Source: Planococcaceae bacterium UBA3378 (lineage in GTDB: Bacteria; Bacillota; Bacilli; Bacillales_A; Planococcaceae). Taken from it: a DNA stretch of 7,154 nt. Position numbers and translations under genes: made by a program. This document shows, piece by piece, positions 1-6,384 of the stretch. The notes under the pieces were generated by a model. The model worked only from the letters and a program-made list of their open reading frames with translations. It did not search any database and was not told the origin of the DNA. Position 1 is the stretch's first letter; every line of letters starts with the position of its first letter. The stretch lies in the NCBI GenBank assembly GCA_002359075.1, contig DEQA01000171.1, positions 1-7,154 of the forward strand, in the 5' to 3' direction.

Positions 1-1299
1 TTAGGGGGATTGGCATTACTTATTTATTTGACGGTGAGAGGATTTAATATCCTGATTGCAGCGCCATTTGCAGCGCTGTTTGCCGGGATCCTGAGCGGGC
101 TTACGATTTTTCCGCAGATGGCTGCAGAAGGGGAGACAAGCCTTATTACAGGCTATATGACTGCTTTTACAAATTTCATCTCTTCCTGGTGGCTTATGTT
201 TTTGGCCGGGGCTATTTTTGGCAAGGTCATGGAAGATAGTGGAGCAGCGGATAGTGTGTCGAAATGGATTATCGAGAAAATCGGGGTCCGATTTGCACTT
301 GTAGCGGTTGTGGCCGCGTGTGCCGTATTGACATACGGCGGGGTGAGCCTGTTTATCGTAGCCTTTTCCGTTTTCCCAATGGCGCTAAGTCTATTTAAAC
401 AGGCGGACATTCCGCGCCGGTTTATCCCGGCAGCGATGGCATTTGGATCTGTCACATTTACAATGACTTCGGCCGGGTCGCCGGAAATCCAAAACTGGAT
501 TCCAATTGAATATTTAGGGACAACACCGTATGCCGGATGGAAAGTCAGTCTGGTAGTTGCGATTTTCATGATTATTTTAGGCTATATGATGCTCAGCTGG
601 GTCATTCGACGGGCAAAAGCAAAAGGAGAATATTTTATCGCTCAGGAGCAGGATCAATTTAATTTAACGGAAGATGCGAAGCTCCCGAATCCTGTTTTAA
701 GTGTACTGCCGCTTCTTGTCGTTCTTATCATTTCTTATTTCTTCCATGATTCACTTGGTACATCGGCGCTCATTATCGCGCTTCTAGGCGGGATTTTAAC
801 GACGTATCTAGTCAGCTTCAATTATATGAAAAACCGGGAAAAAGCAGTGGCGGACGGTGCATTGGGTGCTGTAATTGCGATTGCCAACACAGCAGCAGTT
901 GTTGGGTTTGGAGGTGTCGTAAAAGGAACAGAGGCGTTCCAGACGGCTGTTGGCTGGGTAACGGACCTGCCGGGCTCTCCTCTTATCGGCGGCGCCTTTG
1001 CAGTAGCCATCATCTGTGGTCTGGCCGGTTCATCCTCCGGCGGACAGGCGATTGCATTGCCTTTAATCGCACCGCACTATATGGATATGGGCGTTGACCC
1101 GGAAGCATTGCACCGGGTAGTAGCTATTTCTTCAGGTTCACTTGATACGCTGCCTCATAGCGGCTATGTAGTTACAACGATTACATCCATTGCAAATGAA
1201 TCCTATAAGGATGCCTACCCTACATTTGGGTTAATGACCGTCATTCTGCCGATTTTAGGAACAATTTTAGCCGTTATCCTATTCTCAGTCGGACTATAA
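1..1299 (+). CDS. GntP-family permease (hydroxy acid/gluconate-type), 5' end outside window
   Basis: Integral membrane secondary transporter, probably importing a small hydroxy acid with protons. The reading frame is open to the left edge. The TTG at base 10 sits inside the first hydrophobic helix and has only a G-run directly against it, so it is probably not the start; perhaps ten or so residues are missing. About 432 residues are visible, close to the family's usual 440-470. Seen, numbering from the TTG: many hydrophobic helices, a loop with TSAGSPEIQN at 153-162, a Gly/Ser-rich GLAGSSSGGQA at 337-347, and the family-typical SGSLDTLPHSGY at 375-386. In B. subtilis the GntP-like yxjC lies in an operon with scoA, scoB and bdhA (known). 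Here the gene leads into two dehydrogenases, one of them a 3-hydroxybutyrate dehydrogenase, so 3-hydroxybutyrate or a similar acid is the inferred substrate. Family is firm; substrate is an inference. Confidence 0.9.
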   Translation, partial: LGGLALLIYLTVRGFNILIAAPFAALFAGILSGLTIFPQMAAEGETSLITGYMTAFTNFISSWWLMFLAGAIFGKVMEDSGAADSVSKWIIEKIGVRFALVAVVAACAVLTYGGVSLFIVAFSVFPMALSLFKQADIPRRFIPAAMAFGSVTFTMTSAGSPEIQNWIPIEYLGTTPYAGWKVSLVVAIFMIILGYMMLSWVIRRAKAKGEYFIAQEQDQFNLTEDAKLPNPVLSVLPLLVVLIISYFFHDSLGTSALIIALLGGILTTYLVSFNYMKNREKAVADGALGAVIAIANTAAVVGFGGVVKGTEAFQTAVGWVTDLPGSPLIGGAFAVAIICGLAGSSSGGQAIALPLIAPHYMDMGVDPEALHRVVAISSGSLDTLPHSGYVVTTITSIANESYKDAYPTFGLMTVILPILGTILAVILFSVGL

Positions 1300-1349
1300 C
1301 AATAGAAAGGGTCTAGTTTTAAAGACCTGTTGAAGGAAGAGTTGATACG

Positions 1350-2303
1350 ATGAATAAAATCAGTATAATCGGTGCCGGCACAATGGGTCATTCGATTGCC
1401 ATAACGGTTGCTTGGCGCAATCTCTCTACACATATTTATGCAATAAATGAAAGAGAAGCAGAAAGAGCGGCCGAAAGCATACAGAAAAAGATAGATATAT
1501 TAGTGAAATCCGAGCTGCTATCAGAGGATGGCAGTAAACAGCTATTACATCATATTCATTTCACGACTTCTTTAATGGACTGTATAAAAGATACGGATTT
1601 TATTATTGAAGCGGTGCCGGAAAATCTCCAAATCAAAAAGGAGCTGTATCAGTTGCTTGAGGGAGTGATTCCGGCAAATGTTCCGATTGCCAGCAATACT
1701 TCAGGCATACCGACAAGTTCCCTCTCTTCAGGAATGCTTTACCCGGAACGCTTTATCATTACCCATTTTTGGAACCCGGCTCACCTTATTCCGCTTGTTG
1801 AAATCGTCCCGGGGATAGCGACAAATGAGGAAACCGTTAAACAAACGGTGGAGCTGCTGGAGCTGCTAGGGAAAAAGCCTATTTTGGTCAAAAAGGAAGT
1901 ACCGGGCTTCATCGGCAACCGGCTGCAGTTTGCCCTGTTTCGAGAGGCGCAATTCTTGCTGAGTGAAGGAGTTGCCAGCAAGGAGGATATTGATTTGGCT
2001 GTTACGCACAGCATCGGCCGGCGTTTACCGATTACAGGTCCGCTTATGTCTGCAGATTTTACGGGGCTGGATGTTGCATTCGCAATCAGCGAGTACTTGT
2101 ATGAGGATTTATGCAGCGATACAAAGCCGGCTCCTGCTATGACAAATTTGATAGAGAACAATCAATTAGGCGTGAAAAACAGGCAGGGGTTTTATACGTG
2201 GAATGATGAGGAAATAAATAAAATGAGTAAAAAACGCGAGCAATTATTAATTGAATTTTTAAAGCTGGATACACAAAAGGGGAGTGGGGAGCATGAAGGA
2301 TAA
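1350..2303 (+). CDS. 3-hydroxyacyl-CoA dehydrogenase family protein (NAD-binding, HAD type)
   Basis: Cytosolic 317-residue oxidoreductase, the usual size of short two-domain L-3-hydroxyacyl-CoA dehydrogenases. The start ATG has AAGGAAGAG 8 nt upstream. Seen: Rossmann motif GAGTMG at residues 8-13, IIEAVPENLQIK at 85-96, SNTS at 115-118, the catalytic HFWNP at 139-143 with E151 twelve residues on, and PGFIGNRL at 185-192. Ser118, His139, Glu151 and Asn190 line up with the catalytic set of mitochondrial HAD. The C-terminal domain contains GPLMSADFTGLD at 230-241 and the family-typical GVKNRQGFYTW at 274-284. Odd point: at the end of the second strand, where the family usually has an Asp gripping the adenine ribose (YD.NE), this protein reads YAINE, with Ala31. 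It overlaps the next gene by 11 nt, so it is co-translated with bdhA. The same family includes L-carnitine, L-gulonate and pyridoxine-pathway dehydrogenases, so the substrate is open. Confidence 0.88.
   Translation: MNKISIIGAGTMGHSIAITVAWRNLSTHIYAINEREAERAAESIQKKIDILVKSELLSEDGSKQLLHHIHFTTSLMDCIKDTDFIIEAVPENLQIKKELYQLLEGVIPANVPIASNTSGIPTSSLSSGMLYPERFIITHFWNPAHLIPLVEIVPGIATNEETVKQTVELLELLGKKPILVKKEVPGFIGNRLQFALFREAQFLLSEGVASKEDIDLAVTHSIGRRLPITGPLMSADFTGLDVAFAISEYLYEDLCSDTKPAPAMTNLIENNQLGVKNRQGFYTWNDEEINKMSKKREQLLIEFLKLDTQKGSGEHEG
2277..2284 (+). promoter_or_regulatory. Ribosome binding site of bdhA, fixes the ATG start
   Basis: AAGGGGAG lies 8 nt before the ATG at 2293, inside the last codons of the upstream dehydrogenase. 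An in-frame GTG at 2284 overlaps this site and has no good ribosome binding site of its own, so ATG 2293 is preferred. It also places the SDR-typical strand directly at the N-terminus (MKDKVVFITG). Confidence 0.75.
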
Positions 2304-3057
2304 AGTAGTATTCATTACAGGGGCTGCAAGAGGGATCGGCTATGAAATCGCCCAGGCCTTTCTGGAGGAAGGGGCTAAAGTGATGATTTCTGATATTAAT
2401 GAAGAGAGCTTGGAAAAGGCACTGGAAAATCTCTCTGAAAATGCGGCAGGAATCGTATGTGATGTCTCGAAAGAAGAGGATGTAAAAAGAGCGATCGATG
2501 CCACGGTCGAGCAATTTGGCTCCATTGATATCCTGATCAACAATGCAGGCTTGCAGCATGTAGCAATGATTGAGGATTTCCCGGCTGCAAAATTTGAGCA
2601 GATGCTGAAAATTATGCTCGTCGGTCCGTTCCTTACGACGAAATACGCACTCCCGTACATGAAGGAAAAGAATTTCGGGAGGATCATCAATATTTCTTCC
2701 ATTAATGGGCTCATTGGCTTTGCAGGAAAGTCCGCCTATAATTCAGCAAAGCATGGGGTGATCAGTCTTACAAAGGTAACGGCCCTGGAAACTGCCGAGT
2801 ATAATATTACAGCGAATGCTATTTGTCCAGGATATGCGGATACAGCCCTTGTGCGGGGCCAATTCGAGGATTTGGCCAAAACGCGCGGTATATCGACAGA
2901 ACAGGTGCTTGATGAAGTGCTGTTCCCGCTGATCCCGCAAAAGCGATTGCTGGACGTATCAGAAATTGCTTCATTAGCCAAGTATTTAGCAAGTGAAGAA
3001 TCTAGAGGAATGACAGGACAGTCATTCGTCCTGGATGGGGGCTATACAACACAGTAA
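2293..3057 (+). CDS. bdhA: D-3-hydroxybutyrate dehydrogenase (SDR family)
   Basis: Cytosolic NAD-dependent enzyme interconverting D-3-hydroxybutyrate and acetoacetate. At 254 residues it has classical SDR length. Seen: TGAARGIG at residues 9-16, the NAD-selecting Asp34 after strand 2, NNAG at 83-86, catalytic Ser136, and Tyr149 with Lys153 in YNSAK. The residues that bind the substrate carboxylate in the Pseudomonas fragi enzyme (Gln94, His144, Lys152, Gln196, from memory) correspond to Gln88, Asn138, Lys146 and Gln190, so all but the His are kept. The stretches NGLIGFAGKSAYNSAKHG (138-155) and CPGYADTALVRGQ (178-190) are hallmarks of the Bacillus-type enzyme and separate it from generic SDR reductases. 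It is the last gene of the operon: translation overlaps the preceding gene and a terminator follows 27 nt after the stop. The product would need a CoA transferase or synthetase to enter central metabolism; none is in the window. Confidence 0.92.
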   Translation: MKDKVVFITGAARGIGYEIAQAFLEEGAKVMISDINEESLEKALENLSENAAGIVCDVSKEEDVKRAIDATVEQFGSIDILINNAGLQHVAMIEDFPAAKFEQMLKIMLVGPFLTTKYALPYMKEKNFGRIINISSINGLIGFAGKSAYNSAKHGVISLTKVTALETAEYNITANAICPGYADTALVRGQFEDLAKTRGISTEQVLDEVLFPLIPQKRLLDVSEIASLAKYLASEESRGMTGQSFVLDGGYTTQ

Positions 3058-3084
3058 ACACGTATCAAAAAGTATGAAATGAAT

Positions 3085-3124
3085 AAAAGCAGTCGGGGTG
3101 CAAGTAGGCCTCGGCTGCTTTTTT
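3085..3124 (+). terminator. Rho-independent terminator after bdhA
   Basis: Left arm AAAAGCAGTCGGGG (3085-3098) pairs with CCTCGGCTGCTTTT (3109-3122) around a 10-nt loop, with two G-U type pairs. A run of six T (3119-3124) starts within the right arm. The A-run opposite the T-run could make it work in both directions, but no minus-strand gene ends here. It separates the ketone-body operon from the regulator-transporter operon. Confidence 0.9.
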
Positions 3125-3154
3125 ATGTAAGATAGTAGGTGTATATTTAAAAAA

Positions 3155-3169
3155 TCAACCTGCAGTTGA
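3155..3169. promoter_or_regulatory. Short inverted repeat, candidate operator for the XRE regulator
   Basis: TCAAC-CTGCA-GTTGA is a perfect inverted repeat with 5-bp arms and a 5-nt centre. It lies 80 to 94 nt before the start of the XRE regulator gene and overlaps a possible -35 element (TTGACA, 3166-3171). Size and position suit an operator for a homodimeric helix-turn-helix protein that controls its own operon. No second copy was seen in the window, and such short repeats can arise by chance. Confidence 0.35.
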
Positions 3170-3195
3170 CAAATAGTCGTGAAGTAAACAGTTAT
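3166..3195 (+). promoter_or_regulatory. Possible promoter of the XRE-yxlEFG operon
   Basis: A perfect TTGACA -35 hexamer is followed, after 18 nt, by a poor -10 (AGTTAT, 3 of 6 to TATAAT). Some promoter is expected here, because a terminator lies just upstream and the first gene starts at 3249. The poor -10 suggests a weak or activator-dependent promoter, or a different sigma factor. The exact start is unsure. Confidence 0.35.
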
Positions 3196-3248
3196 TCGCT
3201 ACTTTAACCACTAAACTTTGGATATAGTAGCAGTAGGGAGTTGATGAA

Positions 3249-4367
3249 ATGAAAAACCTACAGTTTCCAACAATAATCGCAAACAGACGGAAGGAGATGG
3301 GGCTGAAGCAGGAGCAGGTCGCCCAGTATATTGGTGTCTCAAGGGCTGCGGTTTCCAAATGGGAAAAAGGACTTAGCTATCCGGATATTACCCTTCTGCC
3401 GAAGCTGGCGACTTACTTTAATATTTCAATAGATGCGTTGCTCGGGTATGAGCCTCAAATGACAAAGGAGCGGATTGGCAAGACGTATGCCTATTTAGCG
3501 AAGCAGTTCAGTGAGCATCCATTTGAAGAGGTTCAGAAAGAAATGGAGCAGCTGCTCACGGAGTACTATTCCTGTTTCCCGTTTGTGCTGAAAATGGCGC
3601 AGCTATATTTGAACTACCACCCGCAGGCAAGCAATCAGGAGCAGGTGCTAAACAGAATTTTAGAGCTTTCTGAGCGAGTGAAGGAGTATAGCGGTGATCA
3701 TCTTTTAATGAATGAAGCCGTTATGTTTGAAGCGTATGTCAAGCTGTTACAGGGAGCACCGGCAGAAGTACTGGAGATTTTAGGGGAGAATGTATATATC
3801 GAGCTGGGCGCTGATCAGCTGATTGCTACTGCTCATCAAATGCTTGGAGATGCAAAGAAAGCAAAGGAGATCTTGCAGGTGAGCCATTACCAGCATGTTA
3901 TTGCCATTATTGGATCTGCAGCGGAAAGTCTGCCTTTGGAGGTTTTGAACGAATCGCATTTTGACGAAGTGGTGCACAGGATGCAGGAGATGATCAAGCT
4001 GTTCCAAGTCGAGCAGTTGAATGCCAATACAGCGCTTCTCTTTTATCTGAAGGCTGCGATGGGTTATGCGATGCAAAACCGTACAGAGAAGGCTTTAGAG
4101 TTGATAAAAGTTTATTGCCAAATATGCTGCCGCCTGGAGTTTCCGTTGAGGCTGCAAGGGGATTCCTACTTCTATCTGTTATCCGACTGGATTGAAGATA
4201 AAATCCAAATGTGCGGGCAGGCGCCGCGTGATGATCTGTCCATCAAGAAGGATTTAGTAAAAATAATGGTAAACAACCCGGCATTCGAGTGCTTATACGA
4301 GCATCCAACGTATAAATCACTTATGAATAATTTAAGACACCATCTGCAAATTGAGGAGGAACTGTAA
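3249..4367 (+). CDS. XRE-family transcriptional regulator with long helical (TPR-like) C-terminal domain
   Basis: DNA-binding regulator of 372 residues. The start ATG has TAGGGAG 8 nt upstream. An HTH_3 (Cro/C1-type) domain covers about residues 10-66. Its core QEQVAQYIGVSRAAVSKWEKG (21-41) contains both HTH helices, and YFNISIDALLGYE closes it. The remaining 300 residues are helical and look like irregular TPR-type repeats, with no enzyme motif; this suggests a ligand- or peptide-sensing or dimerising part. A cysteine cluster (Cys290, Cys293, Cys294) is visible near the C-terminal side, with no clear metal-site partner. The stop codon directly abuts the next ATG, tying it to the PLDc_N, ABC ATPase and ABC permease genes. 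The likely job is control of its own operon in response to something the transporter handles or removes. The signal is unknown and the direction of control (repressor or activator) cannot be read. Confidence 0.88.
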   Translation: MKNLQFPTIIANRRKEMGLKQEQVAQYIGVSRAAVSKWEKGLSYPDITLLPKLATYFNISIDALLGYEPQMTKERIGKTYAYLAKQFSEHPFEEVQKEMEQLLTEYYSCFPFVLKMAQLYLNYHPQASNQEQVLNRILELSERVKEYSGDHLLMNEAVMFEAYVKLLQGAPAEVLEILGENVYIELGADQLIATAHQMLGDAKKAKEILQVSHYQHVIAIIGSAAESLPLEVLNESHFDEVVHRMQEMIKLFQVEQLNANTALLFYLKAAMGYAMQNRTEKALELIKVYCQICCRLEFPLRLQGDSYFYLLSDWIEDKIQMCGQAPRDDLSIKKDLVKIMVNNPAFECLYEHPTYKSLMNNLRHHLQIEEEL

Positions 4368-4568
4368 ATGGAGGAATTAGCAAATATTAATTGGGGATTA
4401 ATTGCCCCGCTTATTGTTGTTCAGGCTATTTTGATGATCGTCGCTTTAATCGATCTGGCACGTATTCATGCAACGAACGGTCCAAAGTGGTTATGGGCTT
4501 TAATTATTTTATTCATCAGTCTGTTTGGCCCGGTCATCTATTTCATTGCAGGGAGAAAAACTACATGA
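4368..4568 (+). CDS. yxlE: Small two-helix membrane protein, PLDc_N domain (YxlE-like)
   Basis: Membrane protein of 66 residues. Two hydrophobic helices (about 10-30 and 41-60) flank a short polar loop with ALIDLARI and NGPKWLW; the second helix ends in FGPVIYFIAGR. This is the pattern of the PLDc_N family, short membrane proteins named after the N-terminus of cardiolipin synthases but lacking any catalytic HKD motif. GAGGAGG lies 8 nt upstream, within the end of the regulator gene, and the ATG directly follows the regulator's stop. In B. subtilis, YxlE precedes the ABC genes yxlF and yxlG in the sigY operon and has been reported as a negative regulator of SigY. Here no sigma factor is visible, so a role as transporter accessory or membrane signal relay is an inference. 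The stop overlaps the next start by ATGA. Confidence 0.85.
   Translation: MEELANINWGLIAPLIVVQAILMIVALIDLARIHATNGPKWLWALIILFISLFGPVIYFIAGRKTT
4550..4555 (+). promoter_or_regulatory. Ribosome binding site of the ABC ATPase, fixes its start
   Basis: AGGGAG stands 9 nt before ATG 4565. The same frame is open further upstream to 4391, but that stretch merely runs in another frame through the PLDc_N gene and gives an unrelated peptide. The ATP-binding fold begins right after ATG 4565 (MITVSNLTKIFG), so this is the true start. Confidence 0.8.
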
Positions 4569-5449
4569 TCACAGTGAGCAATCTAACAAAAATATTCGGT
4601 GCTCAGACTGTTGTGTCGGATGTTTCTTTTACGCTTGAACCAAATACAGCGACAGCTCTAATCGGACCGAACGGAGCAGGAAAGACGACGACCTTGTCCA
4701 TGCTGACGGGATTATTGGCGCCGACAAGCGGAACAATTGAGATAGCGGGCGTAACGGATATCCGCAGGGAAATCGGCTTTCTTCCTCAATATCCGCAATT
4801 TTACCCGTGGCTGACAGCGCTTGAGTTTACGGAAATGGCCGCCAAATTAAGCGGGGTACCCGGCCCGGCAGCGAAAAAGGAGGCAGAAAGAGTGCTTGCC
4901 TTTGTAGGGCTGGAAGAGGCAATGAAGAAAAAAACGGCGACCTTTTCAGGCGGTATGAAGCAGCGGCTCGGTATGGCGCAGGCTATTGTCCATAAGCCAA
5001 AGCTGCTTCTTCTTGATGAGCCGGTGTCTGCTTTAGATCCGGTAGGACGGCGGGAAATTATGAATTTACTAAAAGAGCTGCAGCAGCAGACGACGATTCT
5101 CTATTCTACCCATATTTTAAATGACGCGGAGGAAATGACGGACCAACTGCTATTCTTAAGAAAAGGGGAGCTCGTCGAGTCAGGGTCCCTTGCGGAAGTA
5201 CGGGCCAAATTTGAATCTCCGCGTTACCGGATAGAGTTTGCGTCACAGGAAGATGCCTTACAGTTTGCCTCACAGTCAGAGCTCTCTGTCACTGTAAACG
5301 GTACATCTGTGTATGTGGAAATCGTAGAAGAACGTCCGACGATGCAGCAGCTATTGGAGCGGCTTGCCGCCTCGAAACTTGCTGTTACGAAAGTGGAGCG
5401 TGTCACAGCGAGCCTAGAAGAGATATTCATGGAGGTGGCGGGACAATGA
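4565..5449 (+). CDS. yxlF: ABC transporter ATP-binding protein (YxlF-like)
   Basis: Cytosolic ATPase of 294 residues powering the permease encoded next. Seen: Walker A GPNGAGKT at 34-41, Q-loop Gln75 (LPQYPQ), signature FSGGMKQR at 127-134, Walker B LLLLDEP at 147-153 with catalytic Glu152, D-loop SALD at 155-158, and H-loop His183. All ATPase residues are present, so it should be active. After about residue 215 comes an 80-residue C-terminal extension ending in TASLEEIFMEV, usual in ATPases of ABC-2/DrrA/NatA-type exporters. The start shares ATGA with the upstream stop and the stop shares ATGA with the permease start, indicating translational coupling. The class commonly exports drugs, lipids, peptides or ions; substrate is unknown. 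Identification with B. subtilis yxlF rests on the neighbouring PLDc_N gene and permease more than on a unique motif. Confidence 0.93.
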   Translation: MITVSNLTKIFGAQTVVSDVSFTLEPNTATALIGPNGAGKTTTLSMLTGLLAPTSGTIEIAGVTDIRREIGFLPQYPQFYPWLTALEFTEMAAKLSGVPGPAAKKEAERVLAFVGLEEAMKKKTATFSGGMKQRLGMAQAIVHKPKLLLLDEPVSALDPVGRREIMNLLKELQQQTTILYSTHILNDAEEMTDQLLFLRKGELVESGSLAEVRAKFESPRYRIEFASQEDALQFASQSELSVTVNGTSVYVEIVEERPTMQQLLERLAASKLAVTKVERVTASLEEIFMEVAGQ

Positions 5450-6225
5450 ATACGTTTTTGACGTTGTTGACGAAGGAATTCCGGGAAGCCTGGCGCAGTC
5501 TGAAGTTTGTATGGATGCCGCTGCTTTTCATTGTACTTGGTATTATGGATCCGCTGACAAACTACTTTATGGAAGATATTTTAGGAGCTGTCGGCAATAT
5601 GCCCGAAGGATTCATGCTGTCAATGCCTGAACTGCACCCGGTTGATCTTCTCTCCGCCTCTACCGGCCAGTTCCAATCTATTGGTTTAGTAGTCCTTGTC
5701 GCAACGATGGCCAGTGCTATCAGCCGGGAACGGCAAAACGGAATGGCAACGCTGCTGTATGTACGCCCCATTTCTTTTACCGCTTTGTTTATGAGCAAAT
5801 GGGCTGTCACAAGTTTACTGGGAATTGTCAGCGGGGTGGCAGGATATGCAGGGAGCCTGTATTATACGGTGTTGCTATATGGAACAGTAGAGACCGGGGC
5901 ATTTATGAAAATGCTTGGTACGTATTGTTTATGGATTTTGCTAGTGACAGCGGTGACGCTTGCCTGCAGTGCCATGTTCAATACGGCGGTTGCCATGACA
6001 TTTGCTATTCTCCTGCTGCCAATCGGCTTGATGATAGACTCACTAATCGGCAGCTTCTGGAGTGTGAGTCCGTGGAAGCTCACGGCCTATGGTTTACAAT
6101 TTATCAATGGTGGAATGAGTGAACATTACACGGCGACTGTAGCTTTAACAACCGTCCTTATACTTGTTGCTGTACTGCTGGGTGTTTTCTTCTCCAAGAG
6201 AAATGCGGCCACAGCAAAAATATAG
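5446..6225 (+). CDS. yxlG: ABC-2 type transporter permease (YxlG-like)
   Basis: Integral membrane partner of the preceding ATPase, 259 residues. Hydrophobic segments at about 20-34, 76-93, 119-143, 157-180, 182-200 and 230-249 give six likely membrane helices, typical for ABC-2 permeases. The N-terminal TLLTKEFREAWRSLK is the amphipathic coupling region of the family. ISRERQNGMATLL (92-104), after the second helix, matches the family pattern in which a Glu-Arg-x-x-Gly loop contacts the ATPase. A long extracellular loop (about 35-75) contains several Met and Pro residues. The start overlaps the ATPase stop by ATGA and has GGAGGTG 8 nt upstream, one of the strongest ribosome binding sites here. 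It is the last gene of the operon; a terminator follows 52 nt after the stop. One ATPase with one permease implies a homodimeric exporter. Confidence 0.9.
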   Translation: MNTFLTLLTKEFREAWRSLKFVWMPLLFIVLGIMDPLTNYFMEDILGAVGNMPEGFMLSMPELHPVDLLSASTGQFQSIGLVVLVATMASAISRERQNGMATLLYVRPISFTALFMSKWAVTSLLGIVSGVAGYAGSLYYTVLLYGTVETGAFMKMLGTYCLWILLVTAVTLACSAMFNTAVAMTFAILLLPIGLMIDSLIGSFWSVSPWKLTAYGLQFINGGMSEHYTATVALTTVLILVAVLLGVFFSKRNAATAKI

Positions 6226-6277
6226 CAGCATACGAAAAGGAATACGCAGTTTTCAACAAGTCGTCCTTATCAAACCG

Positions 6278-6315
6278 AAGAAGCAGCCTCTCTTACAACA
6301 GGAGGACTGCTTTTT
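6278..6315 (+). terminator. Rho-independent terminator after yxlG
   Basis: Left arm AAGCAGCCTC (6281-6290) pairs with GAGG-A-CTGCTT (6302-6312) with one bulged A and an 11-nt loop. The stem can be extended by GAA (6278-6280) against the start of the T-run. Five T (6311-6315) follow. It ends the XRE-yxlEFG transcript before the next promoter. Confidence 0.8.
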
Positions 6316-6316
6316 C

Positions 6317-6330
6317 TATATTTAAATATA
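6317..6330. repeat. Perfect 14-bp AT-only palindrome
   Basis: TATATTTAAATATA reads the same on both strands. It directly follows the yxlG terminator and covers the proposed -35 element of the next promoter. It may be an operator or simply AT-rich promoter DNA. Confidence 0.5.
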
Positions 6331-6349
6331 AGAAAATTAAGAATATAAT
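6321..6349 (+). promoter_or_regulatory. Housekeeping-type promoter for the CBS-like pseudogene
   Basis: A perfect TATAAT (6344-6349) stands 17 nt after TTTAAA (6321-6326, 4 of 6 to TTGACA). The spacing is ideal for the main sigma factor. It is 35 nt upstream of the GTG start of the broken gene, with purine-rich DNA between. The promoter looks intact although the gene is not. Confidence 0.6.
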
Positions 6350-6384
6350 AAAGAGGGAGGAAAAGGAAGAAAGGTAAGCCTAAT

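Noticed and set aside
10..12. TTG as the start of the permease.
   Set aside because: The frame is open upstream to the window edge, the codon lies inside the first hydrophobic helix, and the G-run is only one base away, too close to act as a ribosome binding site.
153..569. Minus-strand open frame of 138 codons inside the permease gene, and similar frames opposite the other genes.
   Set aside because: Low-complexity Ser/Thr/Ala/Ile translations, no ribosome binding sites, no domain pattern, and the plus strand carries clear genes.
1309..1328. Weak hairpin GGGTCT/AGACCT between the permease and the dehydrogenase.
   Set aside because: Six pairs including one wobble, with no following T-run; too weak to call a terminator. 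At most a processing or attenuation element within the operon.
1833..1849. Inverted repeat ACCGTT-N5-AACGGT inside the HAD-type dehydrogenase gene.
   Set aside because: It lies mid-gene in codons of a normal helix (ETVKQTV), has no promoter near it and no second copy; chance is the simplest explanation.
4391..4564. An N-terminal extension of 58 residues for the ABC ATPase, in the same open frame.
   Set aside because: It runs out of frame through the PLDc_N gene, is rich in Cys, Arg and Tyr, resembles no ABC leader, and a proper ribosome binding site and ATP-binding fold start at ATG 4565.
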